Shown here: positions 49,401 through 61,990 of the stretch, piece by piece
How the letters are laid out: each line of letters begins with the position of its first letter
Position numbering within the stretch: the stretch's first letter is position 1
From: Mixta hanseatica
GTDB lineage: Bacteria > Pseudomonadota > Gammaproteobacteria > Enterobacterales > Enterobacteriaceae
Assembly: GCF_023517775.1 (NCBI RefSeq)
Contig: NZ_CP082904.1
Location: forward strand, 3,720,001 to 3,784,000
DNA length: 64,000 nucleotides
Direction: 5' to 3'
Position numbers and translations under genes: made by a program
The notes under the pieces: model-generated
Seen by the model: the letters and a program-made list of their open reading frames with translations, nothing else
The model's database searches: none
What the model was told of the DNA's origin: nothing

Positions 49401-50999
49401 GCGTTCGCCGACCGTGTCAGCAACGGGCAGAGCGCCGCGCGTATCTAAACAGCGCTGGCACCAGGCATCCGCCAGCGGCGGCTCCAGCGTGGTCAGCAGC
49501 TGTTGGCCGGTCGCCAGCAGCAGCAGCTGGCTGGCGATCTCACGCGCCTGCGCCTCCTGTGGCTTACGCAGCCGCAGCCTGAGCTGACGCCAACGGCTGT
49601 CGAAATGGCGGTTAAGTCCCTTAACGTCCTCAAACTGAGCAGCCAGCATATCGATTATTGCTGGCTGCTTTTTCAACACCCGCAGTACGTCCAGACACAT
49701 CACATTACCCGCCCCTTCCCAAATACTGTTTACCGGCGCTTCGCGATAGAGGCGCGGCAGCTCGCTCTCTTCGCAGTAGCCGATGCCGCCTAACGTCTCC
49801 ATCGCCTGGGCGATAAAGGGCGTCGCGTTTTTACAGATTTCAAACTTGGCTGCGGGTGTAAACAGACGCGCATAAGCGCGCTGCTGCTCGTCCATGGGTT
49901 GCGACCAGGCCTGCGCGATACGCATCAGCAGGGCGGTTTGCCCTTCCAGCTGAAGCGCTTGTTGGCACAGCAACTGGCGCATCAGCGGCTGCTCAACCAG
50001 CGTTTTTCCCATCACCTGGCGCTGATGCGCGTGGTAGAGCGCAACAGAAAAGGCGCGCCGCATCAGGCTATGGCTACCCAGCGCGCAGTCGAAACGGGTA
50101 TAGCCGCCCATTTTTAAAATCTGCCGGACGCCTTCGCCCTCCTCGCCCAACAGCCAGCCAATCGCGCCGTCGAACTCCACTTCGCTGCTGGCGTTGGAGC
50201 GATTGCCCACCTTATCTTTCAGGCGTTCAATGCGTACCGCGTTACGCGTACCGTCCGGCAACAGGCGCGGCAGGAAAAAACAGCTGATGCCGCCCGGCGC
50301 CTGCGCCAGTACCAGATGCGCATCGCTCTGCGGTACCGAGAAAAACCATTTATGACCGATAAGGCGATACGCCTCGCCGCTGCCGCGCGCCGCAATCGGC
50401 TCGGCGCGCGTGGTATTGCTGAGCACATCGGTACCGCCCTGCTTTTCCGTCATGCCCATACCGATCAGCAGGCCGCGCTTTTGCGACGCGGGCTGTAGGT
50501 GCGCATCGTAACGATCGCTCAATAGCGGCGGCAGCCAATCAGTAAACAGCGGTGGCAGACTGGCCTGCAGCAGCGGCGTAGCGCCAAAGGTCATGGTGAT
50601 GGGACAGAGTGTGCCGGACTCCACCTGCCCATGCAGAATAAAACGCGCAGCGCGGGCAACGAACGCCCCTGAAGGCGCGTCCGCCTGCCAGGGCAGATTA
50701 TGTACGCGGTTCGCGCACAGTCCCTGCATCAATAAATGCCAGGCCGGATGAAAGCGTACATCGTCCAGCCGCTCGCCGCGGGCGTCGTAACGCAGCAGTT
50801 CCGGCGGAAAGGCGTTAGCCAGCCTGCCCAGTTCCAGCGACTCGCTGCTGCCAAGCTGCTGCCCTACCGATGCCAGCAGATCCAGATCCCACGGCGCGCC
50901 AAAGCGCGCCACGGCTTCACGCAGGGGCGTATCGGAAAGAAACAGATTGTTGTTGCTGAGGGGGCGAGGCTGATTAAAAACGCTATGGGTAACAGACAT
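49374..50999 (-). CDS. aidB: AidB, acyl-CoA-dehydrogenase-like adaptive response protein
   Basis: A 541-residue FAD flavoprotein, the E. coli length. AidB is induced by alkylating agents (Ada), binds DNA and protects it. The start MSVTHSVFNQPRPLSNNNL, LIGMGMTEKQGGTDVLSNTT, the flavin site HKWFFSVPQSDAHLVLAQ and MEVLGGIGYCEESELPRLYRE-like (METLGGIGYCEESELPRLYRE in part) are conserved. The ATG at 50999 is preferred over a GTG five codons upstream. No Ada box was searched reliably. Confidence 0.95.
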   Translation of the reverse strand: MSVTHSVFNQPRPLSNNNLFLSDTPLREAVARFGAPWDLDLLASVGQQLGSSESLELGRLANAFPPELLRYDARGERLDDVRFHPAWHLLMQGLCANRVHNLPWQADAPSGAFVARAARFILHGQVESGTLCPITMTFGATPLLQASLPPLFTDWLPPLLSDRYDAHLQPASQKRGLLIGMGMTEKQGGTDVLSNTTRAEPIAARGSGEAYRLIGHKWFFSVPQSDAHLVLAQAPGGISCFFLPRLLPDGTRNAVRIERLKDKVGNRSNASSEVEFDGAIGWLLGEEGEGVRQILKMGGYTRFDCALGSHSLMRRAFSVALYHAHQRQVMGKTLVEQPLMRQLLCQQALQLEGQTALLMRIAQAWSQPMDEQQRAYARLFTPAAKFEICKNATPFIAQAMETLGGIGYCEESELPRLYREAPVNSIWEGAGNVMCLDVLRVLKKQPAIIDMLAAQFEDVKGLNRHFDSRWRQLRLRLRKPQEAQAREIASQLLLLATGQQLLTTLEPPLADAWCQRCLDTRGALPVADTVGERLLLRASGG

Positions 51000-51142
51000 A
51001 ACCGGGATCTCCACGCGGAAAGCCCGATCGGCCGGCGGCCAGGGCTTCTGAATTATCCTGCAGTCAATTCATTATGCAGAAAGCCGCAGAAGATGCCCGC
51101 CGTAGAGAGATGTTTCGGGGCGCTCATCACGCCCCGGCGCGA

Positions 51143-51877
51143 TCAGCCGCGACGCTGACGCACCGCTTCGAACAGGCAGATGCCGGTGGCTACCGACACG
51201 TTCAGCGAAGAGACGCTGCCCGCCATCGGCAGTTTAATCAGATCGTCGCAGTGCTCACGCGTCAGGCGGCGCATGCCTTCACCTTCCGCGCCCATCACCA
51301 GCGCCAGCGGGCCGGTCATTTTGCTTTCCCATATTTCATGGGTTGCTTCGCCTGCGGTGCCGATAATCCAGACATGGTATTCCTGCAGCAGACGCATGGT
51401 ACGCGCCAGGTTGGTGACCCGAATCAGCGGGACATTTTCCGCCGCGCCGCAGGCCACTTTCTTTGCCGTTGCGTTCAGCGCAGCAGAACGATCCTTCGGC
51501 ACGATCACCGCATGCACGCCCGCGGCATCCGCGCTGCGCAGGCAGGCGCCAAGGTTATGCGGATCGGTAACGCCATCCAGGATCAGCAGCAGCGGCGATT
51601 CAATCGACGCCAACAGATCCGGCAGATCGCCTTCCTGATACTGCCTGCCGGGTTTTACCTGCGCCACGATGCCCTGATGCACGGCGCCTTCGACCTTACT
51701 GTCGAGCCACTGGCGCGTAGCAACCTGAACCACAATCCCCTGCGCTTCCAGCGCAGTAATCAGCGGCTGCAGACGGCGATCGTCCCGGCCTTTCAGGATC
51801 CAGACCTGTTGGAAACGTTGCGGATCGCGCTCTAAAAGCGCCTGTACGGCGTGAATGCCGAAAACTACTTCACTCAT
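51143..51877 (-). CDS. rlmB: RlmB, 23S rRNA 2'-O-ribose G2251 methyltransferase
   Basis: A 244-residue SPOUT (TrmH) methyltransferase. An L30e-like substrate domain (about 1-75, [21 protein letters not shown]) precedes the knotted catalytic domain with [43 protein letters not shown] and [22 protein letters not shown]. 75 bases after rnr, as in E. coli. Confidence 0.97.
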   Translation of the reverse strand: MSEVVFGIHAVQALLERDPQRFQQVWILKGRDDRRLQPLITALEAQGIVVQVATRQWLDSKVEGAVHQGIVAQVKPGRQYQEGDLPDLLASIESPLLLILDGVTDPHNLGACLRSADAAGVHAVIVPKDRSAALNATAKKVACGAAENVPLIRVTNLARTMRLLQEYHVWIIGTAGEATHEIWESKMTGPLALVMGAEGEGMRRLTREHCDDLIKLPMAGSVSSLNVSVATGICLFEAVRQRRG

Positions 51878-51952
51878 ATGTTATCCGATGCTGGTTACGG
51901 GCGGCCCTGCCGCCCTTTGGCCTGCGGCGCGACAGGGATCGCCTGTTACCGC

Positions 51953-54385
51953 TTATGCCTCTTTTTTCTTTGATGCGCGTTTCGCTTTGGTTGCGGCGGC
52001 GATTTTACGCGTTTTTTCTGACGGTTTTTTCGCTTTTTTCTCGCCTTTCGGCTTCGCGGTTTTTTTGTCGCCGCGGAATGCCGCATCCGGCTCGAAATTG
52101 GCGTTTTTGCGCATTTCGCGGCGGCGCTTGTTATGACTGCCGGAAGCGCCTTTCTTCGCCTTCTCGCGCGCGGTTTTACCTTCGCCGCGCGGGCTGCGCT
52201 GGCTGGAAATCAGCGCAAAGTCGATTTTACGCTCGTCCATATGCACCGCCTCTACGCGCACTTCCACGGTATCGCCGAGACGATAGGTGCGACCGCCCGA
52301 CTCGCCGATCAGTCGCTGTCCGACGGCGTCAAAGCGGTAATAGTCGTTATCCAGCGTAGAGACATGCACCAGCCCATCGATAAACAGATCGTTGAGACGC
52401 ACAAAGAAACCAAAGCCGGTAACGCTGGCGATCACGCCGGTAAAGGTATTGCCGACCTGATCCTGCATAAAGTCACACTTCAGCCAGTCAGCTACATCAC
52501 GCGTGGCTTCATCGGCGCGGCGTTCGGTTAATGAACAGTGCAGGCCCAGCTGCAGCATCTGCTGCATTTCATAGTGATAGCCGCCGGTCGGCGTGCTATT
52601 GCCCTGTAGCGTGCCTGCCTGTTGCGCCAGCAGATACTTAATCGCGCGGTGCAGCAGCAGATCGGGATAGCGGCGGATCGGTGAAGTAAAGTGGGCATAG
52701 GAGGCCAGCGCCAGACCAAAGTGGCCGCGGTTTTCCGGATCGTAAACCGCCTGCTTCATCGAGCGCAGCAGCATGGTTTGCAGCATCTCATGATCGGGAC
52801 GATCGGCGATGGTTTCCAGCAGTTCGGCATAGTCCAGCGGCTGCGGCTTGTTGCCGCCCGGCAGCGACAGGCCCAGTTCAGCCAGCACCGAACGGAAACT
52901 TTTAATGCTTTCATCGCTCGGGCGATCGTGATCGCGGAACAGCGCAGGCTCGTTATGTTTCTCCACAAAACGCGCCGACGCGATGTTAGCGAGGATCATG
53001 CACTCTTCGATCAGCTTGTGCGCATCGTTACGCACGGTGCGTTCCACACGTTCAATACGGCGCTCGGCGTTGAAAATAAACTTCGCCTCTTCCGTCTCGA
53101 AAGAGATGCCGCCGCGCTGTGCACGCGCTTTTTCCAGCACCTGATACATACGATGCAGCTCTTCGATATGCCTGACCAGCGGCGCATACTGCTCGCGCAG
53201 TTCCGGGTTGCCCTGCAAAATCGACCAGACTTTGGTGTAAGTCAGGCGCGCATGGGAATTCATCACCGCTTCGTAATGCTTATAACCGGTCAGCTTGCCG
53301 CTGGCGGAGATGGTCATTTCACAGACCATACAGAGGCGATCCACCTGCGGGTTCAGCGAACAGAGGCCGTTAGAGAGCACTTCCGGCAGCATCGGCACCA
53401 CCTGCGACGGGAAATAAACCGAGGTGCCGCGATTATGCGCTTCGTTGTCCAGCGGCATGCCGGGACGCACGTAATAACTGACGTCGGCGATCGCTACCCA
53501 TAAGCGCCAGCCGCCGCCGCGTTTTTTCTCGCAGTAAACCGCATCATCAAAGTCGCGGGCATCTTCGCCGTCGATAGTCATCAGCGGCAGCTGGCGAAGA
53601 TCCACGCGCCCCTGCTTCGCCTCTTCCGGCACCTCTTCGCGCAGTTTCGCTACCTGCTCTTCTACCTCAGCTGGCCAGACGTGCGGAATTTCATGCGTGC
53701 GCAGCGCCATATCTACCGCCAGGCCGGTACCCATATTGTCGCCCAGCACTTCGATAATTTTACCAATGGCCTTAGTGCGCCGCGTTGGGCGCTGCATCAG
53801 CTCAACCACCACCACGAAGCCCATACGCGCATTCATGATATCTTCTGGCGGGATCAGGATATCGAAGCTCAGACGGCTATCATCCGGCACCACAAAGCCC
53901 ACGCCGGCTTCGGTAAAGTAGCGTCCGACAATCTGGCTGTTGCGCGGCTCAAGCACACGCACCACGCGCGCCTCACGGCGGCCTTTACGATCGGCGCCCA
54001 GCGGCTGCGCCAGGATTACATCACCGTGCATGCAGAACTTCATCTGCTCGGCGGAGAGGTAAAGGTCGTCCTTTTGCCCTTCTACGCGCAGGAAGCCGTA
54101 GCCATCGCGATGGCCGATCACTTTACCGCGCAGCAGATCAAGACGTTCAGGCAGGACATAGCATTGACGACGGGTGAACACCAGCTGACCGTCGCGTTCC
54201 ATGGCGCGCAGACGACGGCGCAGCGCTTCAAGCTGCTCTTCGCCACTAATGTTCATTTCTACCGCCAGCTCTTCACGGCTGGCCGGTTTTTCGCGTTTTT
54301 CTAAATGGGCGAGAATAAATTCGCGGCTGGGAATAGGGTTTTCGTATTTTTCAGCTTCTCTTTCCTGAAAAGGATCTTTTGACAT
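51953..54385 (-). CDS. rnr: RNase R, 3'-5' exoribonuclease
   Basis: An 810-residue RNase II/R enzyme that degrades structured RNA and works in trans-translation quality control and cold shock. Order: N-terminal HTH (about 20-85), two cold-shock domains (about 85-240), RNB catalytic domain with the acidic metal site [19 protein letters not shown] (about 275-290), an S1 domain (about 640-725) and a Lys-rich basic tail (from about 735) with [12 protein letters not shown]. 16 bases after nsrR. Confidence 0.97.
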   Translation of the reverse strand: MSKDPFQEREAEKYENPIPSREFILAHLEKREKPASREELAVEMNISGEEQLEALRRRLRAMERDGQLVFTRRQCYVLPERLDLLRGKVIGHRDGYGFLRVEGQKDDLYLSAEQMKFCMHGDVILAQPLGADRKGRREARVVRVLEPRNSQIVGRYFTEAGVGFVVPDDSRLSFDILIPPEDIMNARMGFVVVVELMQRPTRRTKAIGKIIEVLGDNMGTGLAVDMALRTHEIPHVWPAEVEEQVAKLREEVPEEAKQGRVDLRQLPLMTIDGEDARDFDDAVYCEKKRGGGWRLWVAIADVSYYVRPGMPLDNEAHNRGTSVYFPSQVVPMLPEVLSNGLCSLNPQVDRLCMVCEMTISASGKLTGYKHYEAVMNSHARLTYTKVWSILQGNPELREQYAPLVRHIEELHRMYQVLEKARAQRGGISFETEEAKFIFNAERRIERVERTVRNDAHKLIEECMILANIASARFVEKHNEPALFRDHDRPSDESIKSFRSVLAELGLSLPGGNKPQPLDYAELLETIADRPDHEMLQTMLLRSMKQAVYDPENRGHFGLALASYAHFTSPIRRYPDLLLHRAIKYLLAQQAGTLQGNSTPTGGYHYEMQQMLQLGLHCSLTERRADEATRDVADWLKCDFMQDQVGNTFTGVIASVTGFGFFVRLNDLFIDGLVHVSTLDNDYYRFDAVGQRLIGESGGRTYRLGDTVEVRVEAVHMDERKIDFALISSQRSPRGEGKTAREKAKKGASGSHNKRRREMRKNANFEPDAAFRGDKKTAKPKGEKKAKKPSEKTRKIAAATKAKRASKKKEA

Positions 54386-54401
54386 AGCGGTTCCTCCGTT
54401 G

Positions 54402-54848
54402 TCAGTAGCCGGTCAGCGTGGGGATCCCAGGCTCCGGCAATAAAATTTTATAAAGCGGATGGTTATCCTTCACCAGATCGGCCAACGTATAGTTGTCCAG
54501 TTCACGCAAAAATTGTTCGGTGGCGGCGTTCAGCGCCTGACGCAGACGGCAGGCGGGCGTAATCGCGCAAACATCGCAGTTCACCAGCTGTAGCGGCTCC
54601 ATCTGCCGAACAACGTGCCCAACAATAATCTCTGAAGCGGGTTTCCCGAGGCGAATACCGCCATTTTTACCACGAACGGCGGCGACATAGCCCAGACGAC
54701 TCAGTTGGTTAATGATTTTGACCATATGGTTACGTGACACGCCGTAAGTGTCGGTCACCTGAGTAATATTAGTCATCTGCCCGGCCGGTAACGACGCCAG
54801 ATAAATCAGCGCACGCAGGCCAAAATCGGTAAAACTCGTCAGTTGCAC
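54402..54848 (-). CDS. nsrR: NsrR, nitric-oxide-sensing Rrf2-family repressor
   Basis: A 148-residue Rrf2 winged-helix protein that represses NO-detoxification genes until its [Fe-S] cluster is nitrosylated. The helix-turn-helix is in [31 protein letters not shown] and the three cluster cysteines are in [14 protein letters not shown]. Heads the nsrR-rnr-rlmB operon. A region of about 90 bases upstream is rich in AT (TTATCATCATTAGATAATAATTATG) and may hold its promoter. Confidence 0.96.
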   Translation of the reverse strand: MQLTSFTDFGLRALIYLASLPAGQMTNITQVTDTYGVSRNHMVKIINQLSRLGYVAAVRGKNGGIRLGKPASEIIVGHVVRQMEPLQLVNCDVCAITPACRLRQALNAATEQFLRELDNYTLADLVKDNHPLYKILLPEPGIPTLTGY

Positions 54849-55021
54849 AGTAACCTCGGTGAATTTCCGGTGAATTTCATCCGTTTAGCATAATTATTAT
54901 CTAATGATGATAAACCAGCCCATCAGATTCAGGGCAATTTTTTAAGCAAGCCGGATTTCAGGAACAAGCGGTAAGCCAAAAGGATGGGAATAAAGCGCGG
55001 TGCGTCTGCAGTAAGCCAGAA

Positions 55022-55050
55022 GACAAAGGCCGGACAGTGTCCGGCCTTGT
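55022..55050 (-). terminator. purA terminator
   Basis: AAGGCCGGAC (55026-55035) and GTCCGGCCTT (55039-55048) form a perfect stem with an AGT loop; on the minus strand TTTGTC follows. Just beyond the purA stop. Confidence 0.8.
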
Positions 55051-55056
55051 GCACAA

Positions 55057-56376
<1,320 letters not shown>

Positions 56377-56511
56377 TTAAAAAAGGATTCTACCACCATG
56401 ATTTTCCTCTTTCAGCACTTTTAGCATACGATTGCGCAGTTTTTTAACCGCGATCTCGCCAGGCGTTCCCTGCCATTTTGGCTCAGTTTGCAGCCTTTCC
56501 TGGATATGGCA

Positions 56512-56712
56512 TTAACTGCCGCCGTGAACACTCAACATGTAGTAGACCACCGCACCGGCGACTACAATCCCACCGCCAAAACGATGCAGCAGACGATCCG
56601 GCAATTGCGCCATCGCCAGAATCATGCGCCGCCAGACACGCGGCCACAACATCGGCCCCAGGCCTTCTAATACCAGCACTAACGCCAGCGCCATCCATAT
56701 TGTTGTATTCAT
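56512..56712 (-). CDS. yjeT: YjeT, DUF2065 small membrane protein
   Basis: A 66-residue protein with two TM helices, close to E. coli YjeT: MNTTIWMALALVLVLEGLGPMLWPRVWRRMIL, then RFGGGIVVAGAVVYYML. Function unknown. It lies between hflC and purA as in E. coli. The 229 bases between it and hflC hold the hflC terminator and little else. Confidence 0.92.
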   Translation of the reverse strand: MNTTIWMALALVLVLEGLGPMLWPRVWRRMILAMAQLPDRLLHRFGGGIVVAGAVVYYMLSVHGGS

Positions 56713-56901
56713 TGTTTCTCAGTCGCAAACAGGCAGAAGCAGGCGATTATGCACACTGGCAGATAATCAGTAAATACGGGGTTGGCTGAAGCGCAGGGAA
56801 AAAGCGTGACGGAATATAACAGGAATTTAACGGCTGGATTTCAGTCGGTTAGCGTAGCACCGGCCGCCTTAGGTTATGGGTGCCGGTCTCGTCAGCCGGG
56901 C

Positions 56902-56934
56902 AAAAAAAAGAGCCGACTTGCTGTCGGCTCTTTT
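56902..56934. terminator. Terminator of the hfq-hflX-hflK-hflC operon
   Basis: AAAAGAGCCGAC (56906-56917) pairs with GTCGGCTCTTTT (56923-56934) around TTGCT. The A-run on the 5' side gives a T-run on the minus strand, just beyond hflC. Confidence 0.93.
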
Positions 56935-56941
56935 CGCAGGC

Positions 56942-57949
56942 TTAGCGGGTGGTCACACCATCAGGCGATTTCATATAGCGGAAGAAATCGCTGTCCGGGC
57001 TGAGCACCATCACATCCTGATTGTTACTGAAGCTTTTCTCGTAGGCGCGCAGACTACGGATAAAGGCGTAGAAGCCCGGATCCTGACTAAACGCATCGGC
57101 AAACAGCTTAGCGGTTTCGGCATCGCCTTCACCACGTGTAATCAGAGCCTGACGCTGCGCTTCAGCCAGGGTGCGGGTAACCTGGTAATCCGCCTGAGCG
57201 CGCAGTTTTTCCGCCTCTTCCTGACCTTGTGAACGCTGACTACGCGCGACCGCTTCACGCTCGGCGCGCATACGGTTGTAAATAGCGTCGGAAACCTCAG
57301 TAGGCAGGTTGATCTGCTTGATACGCACATCGACCACCTCAATACCTAATGCAGCCATGCTGTTCGGGTTAATTGACGGCTCGTTGCTGTTGGTTTCACG
57401 CTCTACGCGCGCGGCGGCATGGGCGATAGCGTCATCCGCTGCCGGCGTCTGAACTTCATCGTCACGTCCGGCGCTGCCGGTGTTCAGCGCGTCACGCACG
57501 TCGGTGGTCAAGCGTCCACGCGAATCGGTGACGATATCTTTCACATCAAGACGGCCCATCTCAGAACGCAGGCGGTCGCTGAATTTACGCTTCAGCAGTA
57601 CCTCGGCCTGAGAAACGTCACCGCCGCCGGTCGCCAGGTAGTAACGGCTGAAGTCGCTAATGCGCCATTTGATATAAGAATCCACAATCAGATCTTTTTT
57701 CTCTTTGGTCACAAAGCGATCCGCCTGGTTATCCATAGTCTGGATACGGGCGTCGAGCGTTTTAACCGATTCCAGGAATGGAATCTTGAAATGCAGGCCC
57801 GGCGCAAACACCAGCGGCTTGTTATCATCATCACGCAAAACTTTACCGAAACGCAGCACGATGCCGCGCTGACCTTCCTGTACCACGAACAATGACGCGT
57901 AAAGCACCACCAGCACAACGATAATTAATACGATTAATGGCTTACGCAT
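56942..57949 (-). CDS. hflC: HflC, FtsH-modulating SPFH protein
   Basis: A 335-residue inner-membrane SPFH/band-7 protein with an N-terminal TM helix (about 4-22) and a periplasmic domain. With HflK it forms the large cage around FtsH and restrains its proteolysis. QEGQRGIVLRFGKV, LHFKIPFLESVKTLDARIQTMD and EGDAETAKLFADAFSQDPGFYAFIRSLRAY are typical. The start is 3 bases after hflK. Confidence 0.96.
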   Translation of the reverse strand: MRKPLIVLIIVVLVVLYASLFVVQEGQRGIVLRFGKVLRDDDNKPLVFAPGLHFKIPFLESVKTLDARIQTMDNQADRFVTKEKKDLIVDSYIKWRISDFSRYYLATGGGDVSQAEVLLKRKFSDRLRSEMGRLDVKDIVTDSRGRLTTDVRDALNTGSAGRDDEVQTPAADDAIAHAAARVERETNSNEPSINPNSMAALGIEVVDVRIKQINLPTEVSDAIYNRMRAEREAVARSQRSQGQEEAEKLRAQADYQVTRTLAEAQRQALITRGEGDAETAKLFADAFSQDPGFYAFIRSLRAYEKSFSNNQDVMVLSPDSDFFRYMKSPDGVTTR

Positions 57950-57952
57950 CGC

Positions 57953-59194
57953 TTACTCTCTCCCTTCGCGCTGGGTGTCATTGCGCTGTGCGTTCGCACG
58001 GCGGCTTTGCATAATGTCGTCCTGCGAGAACGACGAACCGCTGCTAACGCGATCATTGCTGTTTCCAGCCGGCGGCAGTCGCATCAGGCTACTGCTCTCC
58101 TGGCTACCGCGCGCGGAGTTGGTTGCACCCTCGCCGCGCATCAGCTGATCCAGCGGTAACACCATCAGGTTATTGTTGTTGCTGTTCACCAAAACCTTGC
58201 GCGTATTGCTCAGCACGCGCTCCATGGTTTCGATATACAAACGTTCTTTGGTGATTTCCGGCGCGGCTTTATATTCCGGCAGAATCTTGGCAAAACGCGC
58301 CACTTCACCCTGCGCCTCTAACACGGTGCGGGATTTATAGGCTCGGGCCTCTTCCAAAATACGCTGCGCCTGACCGTTAGCGCGCGGCTGGACCTCATTC
58401 GCATAGGCTTCCGCTTCGCGTACGTACTGCTCGCGGTTTTCACGCGCGGCAATCGCATCATCAAATGCGGCCTTTACTTCTTCTGGCGGACGCGCCGCCT
58501 GGAAGTTAACGTCCAGCACGGTGATACCCATGTTGTAAGGACGAATGGTTTCATCGATCTCACGCTGCGTTTCGCTACGCACCACGGTACGTCCTTCAGT
58601 CAGGATACGATCCATACTGGAACGGCCGATAACGCCACGCAGCGCGCTGTCGGTTGCCTGACGCAGGCTGTCGTCGGCGCTGGTTACGGCAAACAGATAG
58701 CGTTCCGGATCGGTCACGCGATACTGCACGTTCATTTCAACGCGCACCACGTTTTCGTCCGAGGTTAGCATCACGCCGGAAGCCGCCAGTTCACGTACCG
58801 CTTCCACGTTCACGGCGCGCACCTGATCGATAAAGGTCGGTTTCCAGTTCAGGCCCGGCTCAACCAGGTGGCTGAACTGACCAAAGCGCGTTACCACGCC
58901 ACGCTCCGCTTCTTTAATGGTATAGAAGCCGCTGGCGGCCCAAATCACTACGGCTGCTACGGCCACAATGCCCACCAGCTTGCCGCCGTTACCTGAGCTG
59001 CGTGAGTGGTCGCCGCCCTTGTTGCCGCCGCCCAGACCGCCGAGCTTTTTGCTCAGCTTACGGAAGATATCGTCGAGATCGGGAGGTCCCTGATCGCGTC
59101 CTCCTTTGTTACCCCCAGAGTTGCCGCCTTGATTATTGCTGCTTCCCCACGGGTCGCGGTCTTGTCCGTTATTCCCGGGCTGATTCCACGCCAT
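57953..59194 (-). CDS. hflK: HflK, FtsH-modulating SPFH protein
   Basis: A 413-residue SPFH protein. A cytoplasmic Gly/Asn-rich N-terminus (MAWNQPGNNGQDRDPWGSSN..) with a DUF/HflK_N segment precedes one TM helix (about 79-97) and the periplasmic band-7 domain (about 98-280) with EAERGVVTRFGQFSHLVEPGLNW. The C-terminal Ser/Asn-rich tail is long. Partner of HflC, which starts 3 bases later. Confidence 0.96.
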   Translation of the reverse strand: MAWNQPGNNGQDRDPWGSSNNQGGNSGGNKGGRDQGPPDLDDIFRKLSKKLGGLGGGNKGGDHSRSSGNGGKLVGIVAVAAVVIWAASGFYTIKEAERGVVTRFGQFSHLVEPGLNWKPTFIDQVRAVNVEAVRELAASGVMLTSDENVVRVEMNVQYRVTDPERYLFAVTSADDSLRQATDSALRGVIGRSSMDRILTEGRTVVRSETQREIDETIRPYNMGITVLDVNFQAARPPEEVKAAFDDAIAARENREQYVREAEAYANEVQPRANGQAQRILEEARAYKSRTVLEAQGEVARFAKILPEYKAAPEITKERLYIETMERVLSNTRKVLVNSNNNNLMVLPLDQLMRGEGATNSARGSQESSSLMRLPPAGNSNDRVSSGSSFSQDDIMQSRRANAQRNDTQREGRE

Positions 59195-59262
59195 GTTTAT
59201 ACTCCATTTATTGTGTGTGCGGTGGTATCCCAGTCCGGGATACGCCTCTCAGGCAACATCAG

Positions 59263-60543
59263 TCAAACAATATAATCCACCAGCGTCGGCTCCTGTTTGC
59301 ACAGGCGGCGCCAGTCAACAATCGGCATGCGTATCAACAAGCCTACGCTGCCATCCTCTTCATTCCATTCTTTCTCAATCGCCTGCAGCTGATAAAAACG
59401 GCTGCGCAGACGGCCCATTTCGGGAGGCAGACGCAATTGCTGCTGTACGATTTCACCCGACAGCCGTTCGGTCAACGCCTGAAACAGCAGCGGCAATCCC
59501 GCTCCCGTTTGCGCAGAGAGCCAGACGCGAACCGGTTGGTTTTCATCATTGCGATCGATGCGCGGCTCAAAGCCGTCCAGCATATCGATCTTGTTCATTA
59601 CCTGTAGCACTGGAATTTCGTCAGCTTCGATCTCTTCCAGCACCGCCTCGACCGCTTCGATATTTTCATCAAGGCGCACATCGGCGGCATCAATGACATG
59701 CAGCAGCAGCGTGGCTTCACGCGTTTCCTGCAGCGTGGCTTTAAACGCGGCGACCAGGTCATGCGGCAGATGACGAATAAAGCCTACCGTATCGGCCAAT
59801 ACCACTTCACCCACGTCGGCGACGTCAATACGACGCAGCGTCGGATCGAGAGTAGCGAATAGCTGATCGGCGGCGTAAACATTCGCCGAGGTAACGCTGT
59901 TAAACAGCGTGGATTTTCCGGCGTTGGTATAGCCCACTAACGAGACGGTGGGAATATCCGCTTTGGCTCGCGCCTGACGCCCCTGTTCGCGCTGTTTTTC
60001 TACGCGCTCCAGGCGCGACAAAATCTGGCTGATGCGATTACGCAGCAACCGACGGTCAGTTTCCAGCTGGGTTTCACCCGGCCCGCGCAAGCCAATCCCG
60101 CCTTTTTGGCGCTCAAGGTGGGTCCAGCCGCGCACCAGACGTGTGGCGAGATGGCGAAGCTGAGCCAGCTCTACCTGTAATTTACCTTCGTGAGTACGGG
60201 CGCGCTGGGCAAAAATATCCAGGATCAATCCCGTGCGGTCAATCACACGGCATTCGCATAGGCGCTCAAGATTACGTTCCTGAGCGGGTGACAAAGCATG
60301 GTCGAACAGTACCACTGAGGCACCGCTAGCTTTCACCGCTTCAGCGATTTCGACAGCTTTACCTTCACCGACAAAATATTTGGGATGTGGCGCTTTGCGG
60401 CTACCGGTTATCACGCGCAGCGCTTCGACGCCTGAGGAAGAGACCAGCGTTTCAAATTCTTGCAGGTCTTCCGTCTCTTTGTCTTGCGAGAACCAGATGT
60501 GTACCAGTACGGCCTGCTCACCGGCATCATAACGGTCAAACAA
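59263..60543 (-). CDS. hflX: HflX, ribosome-splitting GTPase
   Basis: A 426-residue Obg-HflX-family GTPase that splits stalled 70S ribosomes under heat shock. The N-terminal HflX domain holds [21 protein letters not shown] and the linker [18 protein letters not shown]; the G domain (about 197-365) has G1 [13 protein letters not shown]3 [14 protein letters not shown] and G4 NKID. 80 bases after hfq, beyond a hairpin. Confidence 0.97.
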   Translation of the reverse strand: MFDRYDAGEQAVLVHIWFSQDKETEDLQEFETLVSSSGVEALRVITGSRKAPHPKYFVGEGKAVEIAEAVKASGASVVLFDHALSPAQERNLERLCECRVIDRTGLILDIFAQRARTHEGKLQVELAQLRHLATRLVRGWTHLERQKGGIGLRGPGETQLETDRRLLRNRISQILSRLERVEKQREQGRQARAKADIPTVSLVGYTNAGKSTLFNSVTSANVYAADQLFATLDPTLRRIDVADVGEVVLADTVGFIRHLPHDLVAAFKATLQETREATLLLHVIDAADVRLDENIEAVEAVLEEIEADEIPVLQVMNKIDMLDGFEPRIDRNDENQPVRVWLSAQTGAGLPLLFQALTERLSGEIVQQQLRLPPEMGRLRSRFYQLQAIEKEWNEEDGSVGLLIRMPIVDWRRLCKQEPTLVDYIV

Positions 60544-60567
60544 GCTTAAACCTCTCTAATAGATTGA

Positions 60568-60606
60568 CCAAAACGGGGAAGGTCATTAATGCTCTCCCCG
60601 TTTTGG
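60568..60606 (-). terminator. Hairpin between hfq and hflX
   Basis: CCAAAACGGGGA (60568-60579) pairs with TCCCCGTTTTGG (60595-60606), a perfect 12-bp stem with a 15-nt loop, just past the hfq stop. It probably causes partial termination or mRNA end protection that raises Hfq over HflX. No strong T-run follows. Confidence 0.55.
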
Positions 60607-60623
60607 CAGAACGATGACAGGGC

Positions 60624-60938
60624 TTACTCAGCGCTGTCACCGTCTTGCTGTTGTGGCTGCGCTTGCGCTGCCTGATTATTGCCGCCGTGATGATAGTTAT
60701 TGCTGCTGCCACCCGCATTGTTGCTATGGTGGGAGACTGCACGGGACGGGACAACGGTGGAGATAGCGTGCTTATACACCATCTGGCTTACCGTATTTTT
60801 CAACAAAATAACAAACTGATCGAAAGACTCAATTTGACCTTGCAGTTTGATACCATTCACCAAATAAATTGAAACCGGAACACGCTCGCGACGCAGTGCG
60901 TTCAGGAACGGGTCTTGTAATGATTGCCCCTTAGCCAT
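60624..60938 (-). CDS. hfq: Hfq, RNA chaperone
   Basis: A 104-residue Sm-like hexamer that pairs small RNAs with mRNAs. The Sm core (about 7-66) is [20 protein letters not shown] followed by [20 protein letters not shown] and the Sm2 motif [12 protein letters not shown]. The disordered tail (67-104) is rich in Asn, His, Gln and Gly and ends in acidic DGDSAE, typical of autoregulatory Hfq tails. 101 bases after miaA. Confidence 0.98.
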   Translation of the reverse strand: MAKGQSLQDPFLNALRRERVPVSIYLVNGIKLQGQIESFDQFVILLKNTVSQMVYKHAISTVVPSRAVSHHSNNAGGSSNNYHHGGNNQAAQAQPQQQDGDSAE

Positions 60939-61039
60939 TCTATCTTTTCCTTATATGCTTGTTGTTTATTACTGAGAACCCTACGGCTCTAAATACTGCG
61001 TAAAAAATTTGCGCACGATAACGGTTCAATTGTACACAT

Positions 61040-61990
61040 TCACCCAAGGTTCGCACCAAGAACCTGTAATACCTTGCTCAGGGCCAGCTCTGGATGTTCG
61101 CTGTCAAGCCAGTGAACATTCTGCCAGCCTCTAAGCCAGGTAATCTGGCGCTTGGCGAGTTGCCGGGTGGCGCAAATTCCCCGATAAACCATTTCGTCGT
61201 AATTAGTTTCGCCTTCAAGGTATGACCACATCTGGCGATAACCAACACAGCGAATGGAAGGCAAATCCGTATGCAAATCTCCTCGTGCAAACAGCGCACG
61301 CGCTTCCGCTTCAAAACCTGAAGCCAGCATTTGCTCAAAACGTAACGCAATACGCTGATGCAACAATTCACGGCTCGCCGGAGCGATAGCAAACTGAACC
61401 ACGTCGTAAGGCAAGGCCTCACCGGCGGTTTTCGTCAGTTCCGTTAAAGTTTTACCCGAAATGAAAAAAACTTCCAGTGCTCGCGAGAGTCTCTGGGGAT
61501 CATTCGGATGAATACGAGCACCAGCAACGGGATCGATCTCACATAACTGACGGTGCAGTGTCTCCCAACCCTGTTCACGCGCCGTTTGCTCTATACGTTC
61601 ACGCACTTCCGGATCGGCCGAGGGCAACGGCGACAATCCTTCCAGTAACGCTTTGAAATAGAGCATGGTTCCACCAACAAGCAACGGAATTCGCCCTTTC
61701 GCGACGATCTCCGCCATTTCCGCCAGCGCATCGCGACGAAAATCGGCGGCCGAGTAGGCTTCCGACGGATCGCGAATGTCCAGCAGACGATGAGGCGCCA
61801 GCGCCAACTCTTCCGCGGTGGGTTTGGCCGTGCCAATATCCATACCACGGTAAATCAGAGCGGAATCCACGCTAATCAGCTCAACCGGCAAGCGTTGACG
61901 TAACGCTATCGCTAACGCCGTCTTACCGGAAGCCGTGGGCCCCATCAAAAAAATTGCCTTAGGCCGGCCCGCCATTTCACTTTCACTCAT
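61040..61990 (-). CDS. miaA: MiaA, tRNA dimethylallyltransferase
   Basis: A 316-residue enzyme that adds a dimethylallyl group to A37 of tRNAs reading UNN codons, the first step of ms2i6A. The P-loop is [19 protein letters not shown], then [18 protein letters not shown] and [16 protein letters not shown]. It overlaps mutL by 8 bases, as in E. coli. Confidence 0.97.
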   Translation of the reverse strand: MSESEMAGRPKAIFLMGPTASGKTALAIALRQRLPVELISVDSALIYRGMDIGTAKPTAEELALAPHRLLDIRDPSEAYSAADFRRDALAEMAEIVAKGRIPLLVGGTMLYFKALLEGLSPLPSADPEVRERIEQTAREQGWETLHRQLCEIDPVAGARIHPNDPQRLSRALEVFFISGKTLTELTKTAGEALPYDVVQFAIAPASRELLHQRIALRFEQMLASGFEAEARALFARGDLHTDLPSIRCVGYRQMWSYLEGETNYDEMVYRGICATRQLAKRQITWLRGWQNVHWLDSEHPELALSKVLQVLGANLG